A stretch of 64,000 nucleotides of DNA from positions 1,860,001 through 1,924,000 of the forward strand of contig CAWJHN010000004.1 of NCBI GenBank assembly GCA_963842725.1, written 5' to 3'. The notes under the pieces are model-generated. The model was not told the DNA's origin. It did not search any database and saw only the letters and a program-made list of their open reading frames with translations. How positions within the stretch are numbered: the stretch's first letter is position 1; each line of letters starts with the position of its first letter. Source of the DNA: UBA10649 sp963842725 (GTDB taxonomy: Bacteria; Actinomycetota; Actinomycetes; S36-B12). This document shows, one piece after another, positions 36,378 through 44,114 of the stretch. The translations under genes and the position numbers were made by a program.

Positions 36378-36417
36378 GTCATGCCGAACGCGTCGCCGGC
36401 AACGCGTTCGGCATGAC
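36378..36417. repeat. REP-like palindrome, copy 1
   Basis: A perfect 16-base inverted repeat (GTCATGCCGAACGCGT and its complement) around an eight-base loop begins 13 bases after the IclR 2 stop. A diverged copy lies at 37435-37476, so the two bracket the DUF559 gene. It may also end the iclR transcript. Confidence 0.5.
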
Positions 36418-36502
36418 GCTGCCGGGTTGTCCACAGGTTGGGCGGGGAGCGGGGGCGTGGTGAGTCGCCGGTGGGGGAGGGTGGCGCCCGGAGGTGAGGC
36501 GC

Positions 36503-37474
36503 ATGGGTGCTGCGAATCCGGCGCCGGGGACGGCGGCAAGACGGTTGCGGCTCCAGGCCGCGGGCGACGTCGCAGCGCGGTTCGGCGGAGTGGCGCACCG
36601 TGCTGACCTACGTGCCGTCGGCGTCGATCGCCACCACGTGCGCGTGCAGGTGGCCGCCGGGCGGTGGGCGGCAGCCGGACGCCACACCGTCGTCGTGGCC
36701 GGGGGCGAACCCGCAGGCGAGGTGCGCTGGTGGTGGGCTGTTTGGGAGTCCGGCTCGGGTGCCGTCCTCGACGGGGTGTCGGCCCTGCTCGCCCACGGAA
36801 TGACCGGATTCGCCGCGCCGGCGGTCCACGTCACGGTGCCGAGGCAGAGCAGCGCATACCACCAGAGCGGAGTGGTCGTGCATCGCCGCCGCACGGTGGG
36901 GCCGGTCGGCGGCGCCGGAGTACCCCGGGTCAGCCCCGAGTGGGCCACCATCCGGGCGGCACAGTGGGCGGCGTCTGATCGGCAGGCCGCACTGCTGGTG
37001 TGCCTGCCTGTCCAGCAACGCCTCGTCCTGCCCTCGCGGCTGACGCGCGCCTGGGCAGAGGTCCGCCGGTCACCGCGGCGCGCCCTGCTCGACGCGGTGA
37101 TCGCCGACGTCTGCGACGGTGCCCACTCGCTCGGCGAGCTCGACTTCGCCCGATGGTGCCGCCGCTACCGGCTTCCCGAGCCGGTTCGGCAGAGCGTGCG
37201 GCGCGGGCCGGACGGGCGGGCCTACCTCGACGCGGAGTTCGCGAACGGGCTGGTGGTGGAGATCGACGGAAGTCAGCACCTGTTCGGCCTGGCTCCGTTG
37301 GACGACGCACTGCGGGCGAATGACATCACGTTGGACGCCTCACGCGTGCTGCGGCTGCCTGTCCTGGGCCTCCGCCTGCGCCCGGACGCCTTCATGGCTC
37401 AGGTGGCCCGGGCCCTGGGGTATTCGTCCGTTCCGGTCATGCCGAAAGCGTTGCCCGCAACGCGTCGGGCCTGA
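36503..37474 (+). CDS. DUF559-type protein (Vsr-like endonuclease fold), orphan
   Basis: 323 residues from ATG 36503 (GGAGG eight bases upstream). The N-terminal half (about 1-150) resembles the AbiEi-like winged-helix/antitoxin region that precedes DUF559. The C-terminal 110 residues have the nuclease-fold core: Y-L-D-A-E-F, then V-V-E-I-D-G-S-Q-H with the Asp and Glu of the PD-(D/E)xK/Vsr type active site, and a late R-V-L-R-L. The last dozen codons lie inside repeat copy 2, so its C-terminus (M-P-K-A-L-P-A-T-R-R-A) is encoded by the repeat itself. No partner toxin is adjacent. Function unknown; DNA cleavage is inferred from the fold only. Confidence 0.5.
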   Translation: MGAANPAPGTAARRLRLQAAGDVAARFGGVAHRADLRAVGVDRHHVRVQVAAGRWAAAGRHTVVVAGGEPAGEVRWWWAVWESGSGAVLDGVSALLAHGMTGFAAPAVHVTVPRQSSAYHQSGVVVHRRRTVGPVGGAGVPRVSPEWATIRAAQWAASDRQAALLVCLPVQQRLVLPSRLTRAWAEVRRSPRRALLDAVIADVCDGAHSLGELDFARWCRRYRLPEPVRQSVRRGPDGRAYLDAEFANGLVVEIDGSQHLFGLAPLDDALRANDITLDASRVLRLPVLGLRLRPDAFMAQVARALGYSSVPVMPKALPATRRA

Positions 37475-37476
37475 CC
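37435..37476. repeat. REP-like palindrome, copy 2 (diverged)
   Basis: GGTCATGCCGAAAGCGTTGC and its near-complement at 37457-37476 match at 16 of 20 positions around a two-base centre. It shares GTCATGCCGAA-GCGT with copy 1. It overlaps the 3' end of the DUF559 gene, including the stop codon. Confidence 0.5.
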
Positions 37477-37490
37477 GGGGAGAACCTCGG

Positions 37491-37509
37491 CGTTCCGTGA
37501 CGAGGAACG
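37491..37509. promoter_or_regulatory. Candidate operator of the phenol hydroxylase operon
   Basis: CGTTCC, seven bases, GGAACG: a perfect inverted repeat 63 bases before the first gene of the operon. It has the CGTTC-N9-GAACG pattern also present before the meta operon (34595-34613). IclR regulation is inferred. Confidence 0.5.
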
Positions 37510-37572
37510 TCGGTCCCTTCCGCCTGTGGGCTGACTCACGGTGGCCCAATCCCGTCGCGGAAGGAGAACCAC

Positions 37573-38007
37573 GTGACGCCGTTCATGATGCGTGTCGCCG
37601 AGCTGGTCGGCGCCGACATCGACGAGGAGGTCAGCGAACCGCTGGCCTACAGGACCCGGCCCTCGAGCGCGGTGTCGGCCGGGATCGGGGCCGACAAGCA
37701 CGTCGGCATCCGTGCCCTGGCCGAGCAGCTGCTCTGCGAGGCCAACGCCGTGCTGGACGACAGTGACGACCAGTTGGGTCTGTTCGACGAGGCGACGGAC
37801 GGCGAACTCGCCTTCACCGTCACCTACCGGAACCGGGCGGTCCGGGTGTCGACCAAGTTCGAGGACGGCAAGGCCTACGGACGCCTGATCGGGGACGGCG
37901 TCGAGCCCGGAGCCGACCGCGAGCTGGAGGGCCCGGACGCCGTCGCCGACCTCCTCGTCCTGCTGCTGGTCTCGGCCGGCCTGCCCCACTATCAGGTCGA
38001 CGCCTAG
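37573..38007 (+). CDS. First gene of phenol hydroxylase operon, unrecognised 144-residue protein
   Basis: GTG 37573 follows GGAAGGAGA. The protein is acidic, soluble and has no signal peptide or Cys-rich motif. It has a helix-rich first third (K-H-V-G-I-R-A-L-A-E-Q-L-L), a middle beta segment (A-F-T-V-T-Y-R-N-R-A-V-R-V-S) and a helical C-terminus (A-V-A-D-L-L-V-L-L-L-V). In proteobacterial clusters this place is held by DmpK (about 90 residues), which helps mature the oxygenase; I see no similarity to it. A role in oxygenase assembly is possible by position only. Confidence 0.5.
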   Translation: MTPFMMRVAELVGADIDEEVSEPLAYRTRPSSAVSAGIGADKHVGIRALAEQLLCEANAVLDDSDDQLGLFDEATDGELAFTVTYRNRAVRVSTKFEDGKAYGRLIGDGVEPGADRELEGPDAVADLLVLLLVSAGLPHYQVDA

Positions 38008-38057
38008 GCACCGACCGACCGTACCCACACCGCACCTCACCCAAAGGAGGGCCCGAC

Positions 38058-39062
38058 GTGCAGTTCGAGCTACGCACCCAGGTCATCGAGGCCAAACGGA
38101 AGACCTTCGCCAACCTCGCCGAGCGCTACGGGGACCGCCCCGCGTCGCGCTACGAGGAGGGCTCGGTCGACATCCAGCCGACCGTCAACTTCCACTACCG
38201 CCCGTTGTGGGCCCCTGACCGCGAGATCTACTCCGAGGACTACTCGGCGCTGCGGTTGAGCGACCCCAACGCGTTCACCGACCCTCGTCAGTACTACTAC
38301 TACCCGTACGTGACGGCCCGCGCGCACCTGCACGAGGCGTTCGCGGCGACGCTGACCTACCTCGAGAAGCGCTCTCTGCTCGAGAAGCTGCCCGAGGGCT
38401 GGAAGAGCGCGATCGCCGAGGCCGTGCTGCCGCTGCGCCACTTCGAGAGCGGCGCCCAGCTGATCTCGGCGAACGGCTGCCGCTTCGCCTGGGGCTCGAC
38501 GGTCGAGCAGTGCCTGTCCTACGCGGCCTTCGACCGGATCGGTACCGCGCAGCTGCTCAGCCGCGCCGGCATCGCGCTGGACGGCGGAACCGACGCCCTG
38601 TTGGGCCCGGCCAAGGGCCAGTGGATGGAGAACGCTGACCTGCAGCCGCTGCGCAAGTACACCGAGCAGCTGCTGGTCGAACAGGACTGGGCGATCGCAC
38701 ACCTCGGCCTGGACCTGGTCGACCAGCTGATCTACGGCCTGCTCTACTCCCACCTGGACGAGGCGGCGCTGATGGGCGGCGCGGGCGCCTACTCGCTGAT
38801 GGCGCAGCACCTGTCCGGCTGGTTCACCGACCACCGCCGCTGGGTCGACGCGCTGTACAAGGCGTGGCAGAACGACGCCGAGCACGGAGCGGCCAACCGC
38901 GCCGCGCTGGCCGAGGCCGCTGCTCGGCTGCTGCCGGCGGCCACCGAGGCCGCACTGGGTGTGGCCCGGATCGCCGATTCCCACCTCAGCTGCGGCGCGG
39001 TCGACTACGTCACTGCGCGGGCCGCCGAACTCGCCGACACCTTCGCCGTCAAGGAGTCCTGA
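38058..39062 (+). CDS. dmpL: Phenol hydroxylase, small oxygenase subunit (DmpL-like)
   Basis: 334 residues. The beta subunit of the soluble di-iron monooxygenase; it lacks iron ligands but builds the (alpha-beta-gamma)2 core. It has the family opening M-x-F-E-L-R-T-Q-V-I-E, then N-F-H-Y-R-P-L-W near 52, R-Q-Y-Y-Y-Y-P-Y near 77 and the helices around F-D-R-I-G-T-A-Q-L-L-S near 155. AAAGGAGG is 8 bases upstream of GTG 38058. It is followed by dmpM after three bases. Confidence 0.5.
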   Translation: MQFELRTQVIEAKRKTFANLAERYGDRPASRYEEGSVDIQPTVNFHYRPLWAPDREIYSEDYSALRLSDPNAFTDPRQYYYYPYVTARAHLHEAFAATLTYLEKRSLLEKLPEGWKSAIAEAVLPLRHFESGAQLISANGCRFAWGSTVEQCLSYAAFDRIGTAQLLSRAGIALDGGTDALLGPAKGQWMENADLQPLRKYTEQLLVEQDWAIAHLGLDLVDQLIYGLLYSHLDEAALMGGAGAYSLMAQHLSGWFTDHRRWVDALYKAWQNDAEHGAANRAALAEAAARLLPAATEAALGVARIADSHLSCGAVDYVTARAAELADTFAVKES

Positions 39063-39065
39063 ACC

Positions 39066-39356
39066 ATGAGCCAGACCACGACCTCCCGACCCGTCGGGGT
39101 GGACCTGCAGGAGACCGAGGACAACCGGGCCGTCGTCGAAGCCATCGAGGCGGACAACCCCGACTGCTCGGTGCAGCACTTCCCCGGCCTGGTCCGGATC
39201 ACCGCACCGCAGCGTCTGCGCATCACCCGGGAAGGCGTCGAAGAGCGCCTCGGCCGGGAGTGGGAGACGCACGAGTTCCAGCTCGCGATCGTGTCGTACT
39301 TCGGGCACATCAAGGAATGGGACGACGACGAGATCATCATCCAGTGGGACCACTGA
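39066..39356 (+). CDS. dmpM: Phenol hydroxylase regulatory/effector protein (DmpM-like)
   Basis: 96 residues. The cofactor-free coupling protein (MmoB/DmpM family) that binds the oxygenase and gates oxygen activation. It has V-G-V-D-L-Q-E-T-E-D-N-R near the N-terminus, A-P-Q-R-L-R-I-T near 50 and a hydrophobic strand F-Q-L-A-I-V near 75, matching family size (about 90) and motif order. Gaps to neighbours are 3 and 13 bases. Confidence 0.5.
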   Translation: MSQTTTSRPVGVDLQETEDNRAVVEAIEADNPDCSVQHFPGLVRITAPQRLRITREGVEERLGREWETHEFQLAIVSYFGHIKEWDDDEIIIQWDH

Positions 39357-39369
39357 GGGGATTCTGACC

Positions 39370-40920
39370 ATGGCCGCACCACGCAAGTTGTCGATGAAGC
39401 AGCGGTACGCCGCGCTCACCCATGACCTCGACTGGGACTTCTCCTACGTGAACAACGAGGAGGCCTACCCGTACACCTCCTTCGAGGGCATCAAGATCCA
39501 CGACTGGTCGAAGTGGGAGGACCCCTTCCGCCTCACGGTCGACGCCTACATGAAGTATCAGGCGGAGAAGGACAAGCGGCTCTACGCCGTCCTGGACTCC
39601 TTCGCCCAGGGGCAGGGCCACCTGTCGCTGGCCGACGCCAAGTACCTGAACGCGATGAAGCTGTTCCTGCAGGGCGTCACCCCGCTGGAGTACCAGGCGC
39701 ACCGGCACTTCTCGTTCCTCGCCCGTCACCTCAACGGTCCCGGCCCGCGGTTCGCGGCGTTGTGCCAGAGCCAGGACGAGCTGCGCCACGCGCAGACCGA
39801 GATCCACACGCTGTCGAACTACAACAAGTACTACGGCGGGTTCCACTCCTTCCAGCACCAGCACGACCGGGTCTGGTACCTGTCGGTGCCGAAGTCGTAC
39901 TTCGACGACGCGGTCTCCGCCGGCCCCTTCGAGTTCATGATCGCGATCGGGTTCAGCTTCGAGTACCTGCTGACCAACCTGCTGTTCGTGCCGTTCATGT
40001 CCGGCGCGTCGTTCAACGGTGACCTGCCGACGATGACGTTCGGCTTCTCCGCCCAGAGCGACGAGAGCCGGCACATGACGTTCGGGCTGGAGGCGATCAA
40101 GTTCCTGCTCGAGCAGGACCCGGACAACGTGCCGATCGTGCAGGCCTGGATCGACAAGTGGTTCTGGCGCGGCTACCGCCTGCTGGCGCTGGTCAGCCAG
40201 ATGCTCGACTACATGCTGCCGCGCAAGGTGATGAGCTGGAAGGAGTCCTTCGAGCTCTACTTCGAGCAGCAGATGCTCGGCGGCCTCTTCCCCGACCTCG
40301 CCTACTACGGCATCAAGCCGCCGCAGCACGTGCAGCAGGCGATCGACGAGAAGGAGATCCTCTCGCACCAGGTGTACTGGACGCTCTACCAGTTCAGCTT
40401 CGCCGCCGCCTTCAACACCACCGTGCCCGACGAGGAGCACCTGAACTGGCTCTCCGAGCAGTACCCGGACACCTTCGACAAGTACTACCGGCCGTTGTGG
40501 GACAAGGCGAATCGCATGGTCGAGGGCGGTGCCCGGCACTTCGGCCGGGCGTTGCCGCAGCTGTGCCAGACCTGCCAGATCCCGATGCTGTTCACCGAAC
40601 CCGGTGACCCGACGACGATCTGCGAGCGCCACTCCGAGTACAACGGCGAGCGCTTCGACTTCTGCTCCGACGGCTGCAAGTGGATCTTCGACCGGGAGCC
40701 GGAGAAGTACGTCCAGGCCTGGTTGCCGGTGCACCAGATCTACCAGGGCAACTGCGGCGGCCCGACCGTTCCCGACGTGCTGGCCTGGTACAAGCTGCAG
40801 CCGGGTGACAACGGCGAGTACGTCGGATCCCAGGAGGAGAAGGACTGGATCGCCTGGCACGACCACTCGGCGCACGCCGCGCAGGACACCCCCGCCCCCG
40901 CCCCGGTCGCCGGGAACTGA
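39370..40920 (+). CDS. dmpN: Phenol hydroxylase, large di-iron oxygenase subunit (DmpN-like)
   Basis: 516 residues. The catalytic alpha subunit hydroxylating phenol to catechol with O2 and NADH-derived electrons. Two iron-binding helices carry E/D-E-x-R-H motifs: Q-D-E-L-R-H near 136 and S-D-E-S-R-H near 230, each giving Glu and His ligands; the first Glu ligand is in a helix near residue 106. A C-terminal YHS domain (about 395-445: C-Q-T-C, Y-N-G-E-R-F-D-F-C-S-D-G-C) is normal for phenol-type members and separates them from propane or methane enzymes. No frameshift. Confidence 0.5.
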   Translation: MAAPRKLSMKQRYAALTHDLDWDFSYVNNEEAYPYTSFEGIKIHDWSKWEDPFRLTVDAYMKYQAEKDKRLYAVLDSFAQGQGHLSLADAKYLNAMKLFLQGVTPLEYQAHRHFSFLARHLNGPGPRFAALCQSQDELRHAQTEIHTLSNYNKYYGGFHSFQHQHDRVWYLSVPKSYFDDAVSAGPFEFMIAIGFSFEYLLTNLLFVPFMSGASFNGDLPTMTFGFSAQSDESRHMTFGLEAIKFLLEQDPDNVPIVQAWIDKWFWRGYRLLALVSQMLDYMLPRKVMSWKESFELYFEQQMLGGLFPDLAYYGIKPPQHVQQAIDEKEILSHQVYWTLYQFSFAAAFNTTVPDEEHLNWLSEQYPDTFDKYYRPLWDKANRMVEGGARHFGRALPQLCQTCQIPMLFTEPGDPTTICERHSEYNGERFDFCSDGCKWIFDREPEKYVQAWLPVHQIYQGNCGGPTVPDVLAWYKLQPGDNGEYVGSQEEKDWIAWHDHSAHAAQDTPAPAPVAGN

Positions 40921-40937
40921 CGCAAAGGAGAAGCGAC

Positions 40938-41267
40938 ATGGCAGTGCGAGCGATCGGGGAGTACAGCTTCCCCTCCCGTTCCCGTCAGGAGCTCTACGGA
41001 GACGACCAGCTGGTGCACGTGTACTGGACGCACAACATGTTCATGTGCGCGCCGTTGTGCTTCCGGGTGCCCAGGGCGATGCCCTGGAGCGCCTTCCTGG
41101 CGGAGGTGGTCTACCCGGTCTGGGGGCAGGATCCTGACTTCGACCCGGCCACGGCCCGCTTCACCTGGGAGGTCGACCACAAGCCGATGACCCCGGCGGA
41201 CGACGTCTCGTTGCTCGACCTGGGCGTCGGGCACAAGAGCCTGGTCTCGGCCACCGCAGCAGCCTGA
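40938..41267 (+). CDS. dmpO: Phenol hydroxylase, small structural subunit (DmpO-like)
   Basis: 109 residues. The gamma-type subunit of the oxygenase core (Pfam phenol hydroxylase conserved region). It begins A-V-R-A-I-G-E-Y near the N-terminus, has the motif M-F-M-C-A-P-L-C-F-R near 40, P-M-T-P-A-D-D near 83, and ends G-H-K-S-L-V. AAAGGAG precedes ATG 40938 by six bases. Some related annotations call this the phenol hydroxylase P4 protein. Confidence 0.5.
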   Translation: MAVRAIGEYSFPSRSRQELYGDDQLVHVYWTHNMFMCAPLCFRVPRAMPWSAFLAEVVYPVWGQDPDFDPATARFTWEVDHKPMTPADDVSLLDLGVGHKSLVSATAAA

Positions 41268-41351
41268 TCAGCACCACCTGAACCATCTGAACCACCTGTT
41301 CCCCCTGACCCGGTCCACCACCGGCCCAACTGTTTCGTCGAGAGGATTCAC

Positions 41352-42276
41352 ATGCCGCTTCACGGCATTTCGCGACTCGGCTACGTCCATGCCCGGGTCA
41401 CCGACCTGGCCCAGGCGAAGAGCCACTACGGCAACACCATGGGGCTCTACCCCATGCACGAAACCGACGACCGCCTCTACTTCAAGGGCTGGGACGAGTG
41501 GGACCACCACTCGGTCGTGCTCGAGAGCGGCGGGGTGGGAGCGGTCAAGTTCGGCTGGAAGGTCAACGACCCCGGCGACATCGACGGGATCGAGAAGGCC
41601 GCGCAGGCGTTCGGCGTCACCGTCGAACGGATGAGCGCGGGGGAGAACCTGGAGACCAGCGACGGCATCCGCATGATCACGCCGTCCGAGCACGTGTTCG
41701 AGATCTACCACACGATGAAGACCGTGGGGGTCGAGGTCGGGAGCCACAATCCCGAGGTCTTCCCCCGGCACCTGGTGGGTCTCGGCGCGCCCCGGATCGA
41801 CCACGCGCTCATCACTGCGGACGACGTGAACCAGATGGACCGGTTCCTGCACGACGTGTTCGGGTTCTACGCCACCGAGCGCGTTGTGACCTCGCTCGAC
41901 GATGATGCGATGTACATCGGCACCTGGATGTCGGCCGGCAACACCGTGCACGACCTGGCCGTGATCAAGGGTCCGCAGGGCAAGCTGCACCACTTCGCGT
42001 TCAGCCTGGTCAGCTGGTCCGACATCCTGCAAGGCCGGCCAGTTGTTCGCGATGGACGACGTGCCGATCGACGTCGGCCCGACCCAGCACGGCATCACGC
42101 GCGGGGAGACGATCTACTTCTTCGACCCCTCGGGCAACCGCAACGAGGTGTTCTCCGGCGGCTACGTGGCCTACCCGGACCGCCCCACGGTGAACTGGAC
42201 GCCGGAGCAGCTGGGCAAGGGCATCTTCTACATCCAGCGTGAGCTGAACGAGCGCTTCACCAGCGTGCTGACCTGA
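41352..42276 (+). CDS. dmpB: Catechol 2,3-dioxygenase 1 (frameshifted)
   Basis: 307 residues after removing one extra A near 42034. It cleaves catechol extradiol to 2-hydroxymuconic semialdehyde with Fe(II). Vicinal oxygen chelate fold; the three ligands expected are His in R-I-D-H-A-L near 150, His in L-H-H-F-A-F near 215 and Glu in G-N-R-N-E-V near 265. GAGAGGATT stands before ATG 41352. It lies between dmpO and the reductase, an order in which the dioxygenase has been inserted before dmpP. A second, similar enzyme is at 45317-46237. Confidence 0.5.
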
Positions 42277-42283
42277 TCTCGAC

Positions 42284-42333
42284 CCCCTCGCGTCGTGGGC
42301 CCTTCCCGGTCCCGGCGCGAGGGGTTCTTCTTT
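42284..42333 (+). terminator. Hairpin with T-rich tail between dioxygenase and reductase genes
   Basis: CCCCTCGCG (42284-42292) pairs with CGCGAGGGG (42316-42324); a smaller GGGCC/GGTCCC hairpin may form in the loop, and TTCTTCTTT follows. It would act as an intrinsic terminator or attenuator, lowering reductase relative to oxygenase, as the reductase is needed in small amounts. Confidence 0.5.
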
Positions 42334-42350
42334 CGTAGGAGCGAGGGACC

Positions 42351-43454
42351 GTGACCGAGACCTACCAGATCACCGTCGAGCCGATCGGCGCCGAGATCAG
42401 TTGCCGGGAGGACCAGACCATCCTGGACGCCTGTCTGCGGGCCGGCGTCTGGGTGCCGCACTCGTGCACCCATGGCACCTGCGGCACCTGCAAGGCCGAG
42501 GTGGTGGACGGCGAGGTCGACCACGGCGACTCCTCCCCGTTCGCGCTGATGGACTTCGAGCGTGAGGACGGCAAGACGCTGATGTGCTGCGCGACACCGC
42601 GCAGTGACGTGGTGATCGAGGCCGAGGTCGATGCGGACGACGAGACGCCGAGCCATGCCGTCGCCGACTACGCGGGCGTCGTGGTGAGCATCGAGGACGT
42701 CGCCACCGACACCCGCCGGGTGATCGTCGAGCTGGACCGGGAGATGGCGTTCGACGCCGGGCAGTACATGGCCTGGCAGATCCCGCCGGAGCTGGCCGGT
42801 GGCAAGCACGGGGTGACCCGCACCTACTCGATGGCCAACCCACCCTCGCAGGGGCGTCGGCTGGAGTTCCAGATCCGGCGCACCCCCGGCGGGGTGTGCA
42901 GCGACGGCTGGGTCTTCGCCGGCCTGGCCGTGGGTGCGCCGGTGGCCCTGACCGGGCCCTACGGGCGGTTCACGGTGCGGATGGCACGTAACGAGCCCGC
43001 GATCATGATCGCCGGCGGCACCGGGCTGGCCCCGATCGCGTCGATGATCAGGAGAGTGCTTCAGGACGGCGCGAGCGAGCGGGGCGAGGGCCCGTCCCGG
43101 ATCACCCTGTACCAGGGGGCGCGGAACCGGGCGGCGCTGTACGACGTCGAGGAGTTCCGTTCTCTGGCAAGGGAGTTCGGCGACCGGTTCGTCTACCGCC
43201 CGTGCCTGTCGGAGGAGGAGCCGCCCGAGGGCGAGGACTACGGCGCCGGTATGGTCACCGACGTGCTGGCGGCCGAGCACCCCAGCCTGGCCGGGCACGT
43301 GGCCTACCTGTGCGGGCCTCCGGCCATGGTCGACGCGGCGATGAAGACCCTGATGTCGCGCCGGCTGTTCCCGCGCGACATCAACCGCGAGGAGTTCCTG
43401 GACGAGAGCAACCGCACCGGCGGCGGCCTGCGCTCGCCCCTCATCCGCCGCTAG
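42351..43454 (+). CDS. dmpP: Phenol hydroxylase reductase (DmpP-like)
   Basis: 367 residues from GTG 42351 (GGAGCGAGG upstream). It delivers electrons from NADH to the di-iron centre. The N-terminal plant-type [2Fe-2S] domain has S-C-x4-C-x2-C near 42-50 with a fourth Cys near 81. An FAD domain follows with R-T-Y-S-M-A near 160, then an NAD domain with G-G-T-G-L-A-P-I near 223 and a late C-G-P-P near 322. The order ferredoxin-FAD-NAD matches DmpP. It is the last gene of the rightward operon. Confidence 0.5.
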   Translation: MTETYQITVEPIGAEISCREDQTILDACLRAGVWVPHSCTHGTCGTCKAEVVDGEVDHGDSSPFALMDFEREDGKTLMCCATPRSDVVIEAEVDADDETPSHAVADYAGVVVSIEDVATDTRRVIVELDREMAFDAGQYMAWQIPPELAGGKHGVTRTYSMANPPSQGRRLEFQIRRTPGGVCSDGWVFAGLAVGAPVALTGPYGRFTVRMARNEPAIMIAGGTGLAPIASMIRRVLQDGASERGEGPSRITLYQGARNRAALYDVEEFRSLAREFGDRFVYRPCLSEEEPPEGEDYGAGMVTDVLAAEHPSLAGHVAYLCGPPAMVDAAMKTLMSRRLFPRDINREEFLDESNRTGGGLRSPLIRR

Positions 43455-43460
43455 CCCTCA

Positions 43461-43506
43461 GTGATCATGCGCGCCAGGTACGCGCGTGATCATGCACGCC
43501 AGGTAC
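43461..43506 (+). repeat. Short inverted-repeat family, tandem copies A and B
   Basis: Two copies, 25 bases apart, start GTGATCATGC and share 20 of 21 positions (43461-43481 and 43486-43506). They belong to a family with consensus CGTGATCATGCAATCC-n-GG-y-AC found five times between 43.4 and 45.3 kb. They lie 7 bases after the dmpP stop and before the GlcG-like gene. Confidence 0.5.
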
Positions 43507-43557
43507 GTTCCGGGCTGGACCCGGGACGCCGTCCCCTTCGTGATCCAGGAGAGCATC

Positions 43558-43980
43558 GTGAACGCCATCCGTTCGGTCCCGACACTGACCTACGCCGCTG
43601 CTGCCCAGGTCGTGGATGCGGCGATCGCAGCGGCCGAGGCTGAGGGGGTGCCGGTCAACGTGGCCGTCGCCGACCCCGGCGGGAACCTGATCGCCTTTGC
43701 CCGCATGGACGGCGCAGCGCTGATGTCCGGCCGCATCGCGCAGGACAAGGCCTACACCGTCGCGGCGTTCAATGGTCTGCCCACCCACCGGTGGTACCCG
43801 ATGATCGCCGACGAGCCGGCGCTGCTCACCGGCATCGTGCACACCGACCGGCTCGTGGTCTTCGGTGGTGGCATGCCGATCATGGTGGACGGCGCCCTGG
43901 CCGGCGCGGTCGGGGTGTCCGGAGGCACCGCCGAGCAGGATGTGCGGATCTCCACCATGGCCGCGGCGTCCGTCGCATGA
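43558..43980 (+). CDS. GlcG/HbpS-like (DUF336) protein
   Basis: 140 residues from GTG 43558 (CAGGAGAG upstream); an earlier GTG at 43486 lies inside the repeat and is unlikely. The family fold shows V-A-V-A-D-P-G-G-N-L-I-A-F near 40, S-G-R-I-A-Q-D-K-A near 62, F-G-G-G-M-P-I near 105 and G-V-S-G-G-T near 120. The family includes haem-binding HbpS, GlcG and a cofactor-less protein encoded in many aromatic and alkane operons, but no common reaction is proven. No secretion signal is visible, so it is cytoplasmic here. Confidence 0.5.
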   Translation: MNAIRSVPTLTYAAAAQVVDAAIAAAEAEGVPVNVAVADPGGNLIAFARMDGAALMSGRIAQDKAYTVAAFNGLPTHRWYPMIADEPALLTGIVHTDRLVVFGGGMPIMVDGALAGAVGVSGGTAEQDVRISTMAAASVA

Positions 43981-44011
43981 CGAGTCATGGTCCCGCACCC
44001 CAGCCCCTACT

Positions 44012-44033
44012 CGTGATCATGCAATCCCGGCAC
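44012..44033 (+). repeat. Short inverted-repeat family, copy C
   Basis: CGTGATCATGCAATCCCGGC followed by AC lies 31 bases after the GlcG-like stop and 82 bases before the 3' end of the DUF559 gene. Its plus orientation is opposite to copies D and E, so C and D bracket that gene as inverted ends. Confidence 0.5.
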
Positions 44034-44114
44034 CTCGGCGAGGCGTGAGCACGCACAGGGAGTACATCCCGATCGGGCGCCTGGAACGCCTGGTCACTCC
44101 GCTCCGCGGTCGAC

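Noticed and set aside
41274..41305. Small tandem repeat CACCTGAACCAT between dmpO and the dioxygenase gene
   Set aside because: Only two to three imperfect units, with no pairing or site-like structure; probably simple-sequence noise.
43461..43506. Two direct repeats 25 bases apart as a CRISPR
   Set aside because: The spacer would be only four bases, there are only two tandem units, no cas genes are in the window, and further copies are dispersed in both orientations.
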